Assembly: GCA_003535775.1 (NCBI GenBank)
Contig: DPYO01000078.1
Span: 1-9,498 of the forward strand
Source: Fidelibacterota bacterium
GTDB lineage: Bacteria > Fidelibacterota > Marinisomatia > Marinisomatales > UBA8229
Direction: 5' to 3'
Length of the DNA: 9,498 nucleotides
Position 1 is the first letter of the stretch. Each line of letters begins with the position of its first letter. Below are positions 8,077 to 9,498 of this stretch, one piece after another. Both the position numbers and the translations under genes were made by a program. The notes below the pieces were generated by a model. That model searched no databases. It was given only the letters and a program-made list of their open reading frames with translations, and was not told the origin of the DNA.

Positions 8077-8862
8077 GTGGGTCTGGTTTTTACAATTATT
8101 GCGATAGCTGTAGTTATCAGATATATATTCTTCTGGGAACCTGTGGACATGAAAAATATTTTTGGTTCATCGCCACTATTTATAGCTCACAGAGGAACAC
8201 CGTTTATCATTCCCGAAAACACGCTACAATCACTCAAAAATGCGATTAACATAGGTTTTGAGGCTGTCGAGGTTGATGTGTGTAGCACCAAGGACAAAGT
8301 AGTTGTATGTTCACATAATATTGATTTAGAAAGAGAAACGAACGGACAAGGGTTTCTTGATGAGACAAACTATAAAAAAACCAGGCTGGTGAAAACAGGC
8401 GTTTATTCTCACCCAAGTAAAACCAGTGAAATACCCAAACTATATGATGTGATAAAAAAACTTCCTCAAGATGTTTTGGTGAACATTGAAATAAAACCAG
8501 CCAACCTGTGGAACATTGGTACTGCAGTAAGGGTAGCCAAGATGATAAAGTCAAAAAAGAGTACTCAAAAAACAATTATATCAACATTTAACCCGGCTGC
8601 TCTTTGGGCTGTGAAGCTGTTTGCACCAAAAATTATTACAGGATATTTGTTTACGACAACAAAACATCTTTGGGCAATAAACCTTTTTCACCCGGACTGT
8701 CTTCACCCTGAGGGTGGCATAGTCACTAGGGAACTCGTAAATCAAGCCCACAAACGGGGACAGGCGGTGAATGTGTGGACCATTGATAGCCGTCCGGGAA
8801 AGCATTGGCTGGAAAAATTAAATGTGGATGGTATTATTACAAATTATTATTCACCCGGTTAA
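8077..8862 (+). CDS. Glycerophosphodiester phosphodiesterase, membrane-anchored (GDPD family)
   Basis: This TIM-barrel enzyme of 261 residues hydrolyses glycerophosphodiesters to an alcohol and glycerol 3-phosphate. The metal and catalytic residues are all visible: His38-Arg39 in AHRG, Glu47 in PENT, Glu65 and Asp67 in EVD, His80 in SHN, and Glu138/Lys140 in IEIKP. The NVWTID strand near the end is also typical. Residues 2-20 form a hydrophobic segment, so the enzyme is probably tethered to the inner membrane. The start is GTG at 8077, two bases after the acylase stop. An in-frame stop at 8044-8046 and the lack of another start codon before 8077 support it. The ATG at 8149 would begin just before the barrel and lose the membrane segment, so it remains an alternative. 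There is no clear ribosome binding site. Lipid-derived or teichoic-like diesters are possible substrates. Its stop overlaps that of purH. Confidence 0.9.
   Translation: MGLVFTIIAIAVVIRYIFFWEPVDMKNIFGSSPLFIAHRGTPFIIPENTLQSLKNAINIGFEAVEVDVCSTKDKVVVCSHNIDLERETNGQGFLDETNYKKTRLVKTGVYSHPSKTSEIPKLYDVIKKLPQDVLVNIEIKPANLWNIGTAVRVAKMIKSKKSTQKTIISTFNPAALWAVKLFAPKIITGYLFTTTKHLWAINLFHPDCLHPEGGIVTRELVNQAHKRGQAVNVWTIDSRPGKHWLEKLNVDGIITNYYSPG
8859..8862. other. Shared stop codons of convergent genes (TTAA)
   Basis: The palindrome TTAA gives the TAA stop of the GDPD gene on the plus strand (8860-8862) and the TAA stop of purH on the minus strand (8861-8859). The two convergent coding regions therefore overlap by 4 bases, with no intergenic space. 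Any terminator for one gene must lie within the coding sequence of the other. I found no obvious strong hairpin followed by a T run nearby. Confidence 0.9.
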
Positions 8863-9498
8863 TGTTTAAAACACCTCGTTCCGGTAAAGATCATGGCAAT
8901 GCCGTATTCGTCACAGGCATCGATCACTTCCTGGTCCCTGATGGACCCGCCCGGCTGTATGACCACCTTAATTTCTGAATCTTTAATGGCATCAATGCTA
9001 TCCCGAAAGGGGAAGAAAGCATCGGATGCCAATACTCCGCCCTTCAAGTTTTTTCCGCCTTTTCTTAAGGCCATGTGAACCGCGTCCACGCGACTTACCT
9101 GACCAGTTCCGAGCCCCACGGTTGTGTTATCTTTTGCAATCAGGATACCGTTGGATTTGGCATGGCGAAGCACTTTCCACGCAAATAAAGCAGTGTTAAT
9201 TTCAGCCTCTGTTGGTTGTTTTTCGGTCACCACCGTTAGGTCTTCTTTGGTAAGAATTTTTGTATCTACACTCTGAACCAACAGACCGCCATCTATGTTT
9301 CGTACTTCCATTTTTTTGGTGCGTTTCCCGAATTTTCCAATTTCTAATACGCGCAGATTCTTTTTCTTTTTAAAAACTTCTAAAGCTTCCGGATCAAAAC
9401 TAGGGGCTAATACAATTTCCACAAATACAGAAGTGATGGCTTCCGCAACTGCTGTAGTGCAGGTACGGTTGAAGGCAATAATCCCTCCGAAAGCGGAA
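8859..9498 (-). CDS. purH: PurH C-terminal part, AICAR transformylase/IMP cyclohydrolase (5' partial)
   Basis: PurH is a bifunctional cytoplasmic enzyme that performs the last two steps of IMP synthesis: formylation of AICAR by 10-formyltetrahydrofolate, then ring closure. Only the end of the transformylase domain is here, about 212 residues. The frame stays open to the window edge and encodes SAFGGIIAFNR at 9465-9497, a hallmark stretch, so the gene continues to the right and the GTG at 9422 is internal. Further marks are ASDAFFPFRDSID, which holds the conserved active-site Asp, VIQPGGSIRD, and the terminal IFTGTRCFKH. Family members usually end in RHFRH, so this ending has Cys where His is normal and Lys where Arg is normal. 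The N-terminal cyclohydrolase domain and the Lys-His active-site segment are outside the window. It faces the plus-strand genes and shares its stop bases with the GDPD gene. Confidence 0.94.
   Translation of the reverse strand, partial: SAFGGIIAFNRTCTTAVAEAITSVFVEIVLAPSFDPEALEVFKKKKNLRVLEIGKFGKRTKKMEVRNIDGGLLVQSVDTKILTKEDLTVVTEKQPTEAEINTALFAWKVLRHAKSNGILIAKDNTTVGLGTGQVSRVDAVHMALRKGGKNLKGGVLASDAFFPFRDSIDAIKDSEIKVVIQPGGSIRDQEVIDACDEYGIAMIFTGTRCFKH

Noticed and set aside
8850..8900. Possible bidirectional terminator at the GDPD/purH junction
   Set aside because: I could not pair the nearby CCGG-containing segments into a stable stem with a T run on either strand.
9420..9422. GTG at 9422 as the start of the minus-strand gene
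   Set aside because: The frame continues to the window edge and encodes SAFGGIIAFNR, a conserved PurH stretch, so the gene extends beyond the window.
1..9498. Search for tRNA, rRNA, riboswitch, CRISPR, transposon or direct-repeat structure
   Set aside because: Coding genes fill the whole window, gaps are at most 13 bases, and no repeated spacer pattern, transposase motif or structured RNA motif was seen by eye. A computed repeat and covariance-model search would be decisive.
5159..9498. Functional link between the DHFR-like gene and PurH through folate
   Set aside because: PurH uses formyl-tetrahydrofolate, but the genes are on opposite strands, in separate units and three genes apart, so nearness is weak evidence.

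Overview
The window is a dense stretch of ordinary bacterial chromosome, moderately AT-rich by eye. Six genes run left to right (E2, lipoamide dehydrogenase, metalloprotease, DHFR-like, penicillin acylase family, GDPD) and meet purH coming from the right. Both end genes are cut by the window edges. No intergenic gap exceeds 13 bases, and there is no RNA gene, insertion sequence, CRISPR array, origin or clear repeat. The host is probably Gram-negative: the metalloprotease has a signal peptide, and the acylase and phosphodiesterase each have an N-terminal membrane segment. This mix, with sparse Shine-Dalgarno sequences, would fit Bacteroidota-like or Neomarinimicrobiota-like lineages. That placement is inference and weak.

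Region 1 (about 1-2600) is the end of a pyruvate dehydrogenase locus. It holds the E2 acetyltransferase, whose lipoyl domain is already under way at base 2, and E3 (lipoamide dehydrogenase) 7 bases later. The E2 catalytic domain resembles the AceF type, so an E1 gene probably lies just upstream.

Region 2 (2611-8862) encodes three enzymes predicted to act outside the cytoplasm: a metzincin-like zinc metalloprotease, an autoprocessing penicillin-acylase-family Ntn hydrolase, and a membrane-anchored glycerophosphodiester phosphodiesterase. A small DHFR-fold reductase, predicted cytoplasmic, sits among them. The reductase overlaps the protease gene by 26 bases, and the next two junctions are 3 and 2 bases. 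This points to one transcript with translational coupling. The three hydrolases would cleave peptide, amide and phosphodiester bonds, which suggests scavenging or envelope turnover, but no shared pathway can be shown from the sequence.

Region 3 (8859-9498, minus strand) is the C-terminal part of PurH (AICAR transformylase) of purine synthesis. Its stop codon and that of the GDPD gene share the palindrome TTAA, so the two transcription units collide with no intergenic terminator.

I see no convincing new system. The points most worth checking are the shared stop codons, the divergent DHFR-like gene with a TTG start buried in the protease gene, the recurrent tandem stop codons, and the grouping of three envelope hydrolases behind a PDH locus.
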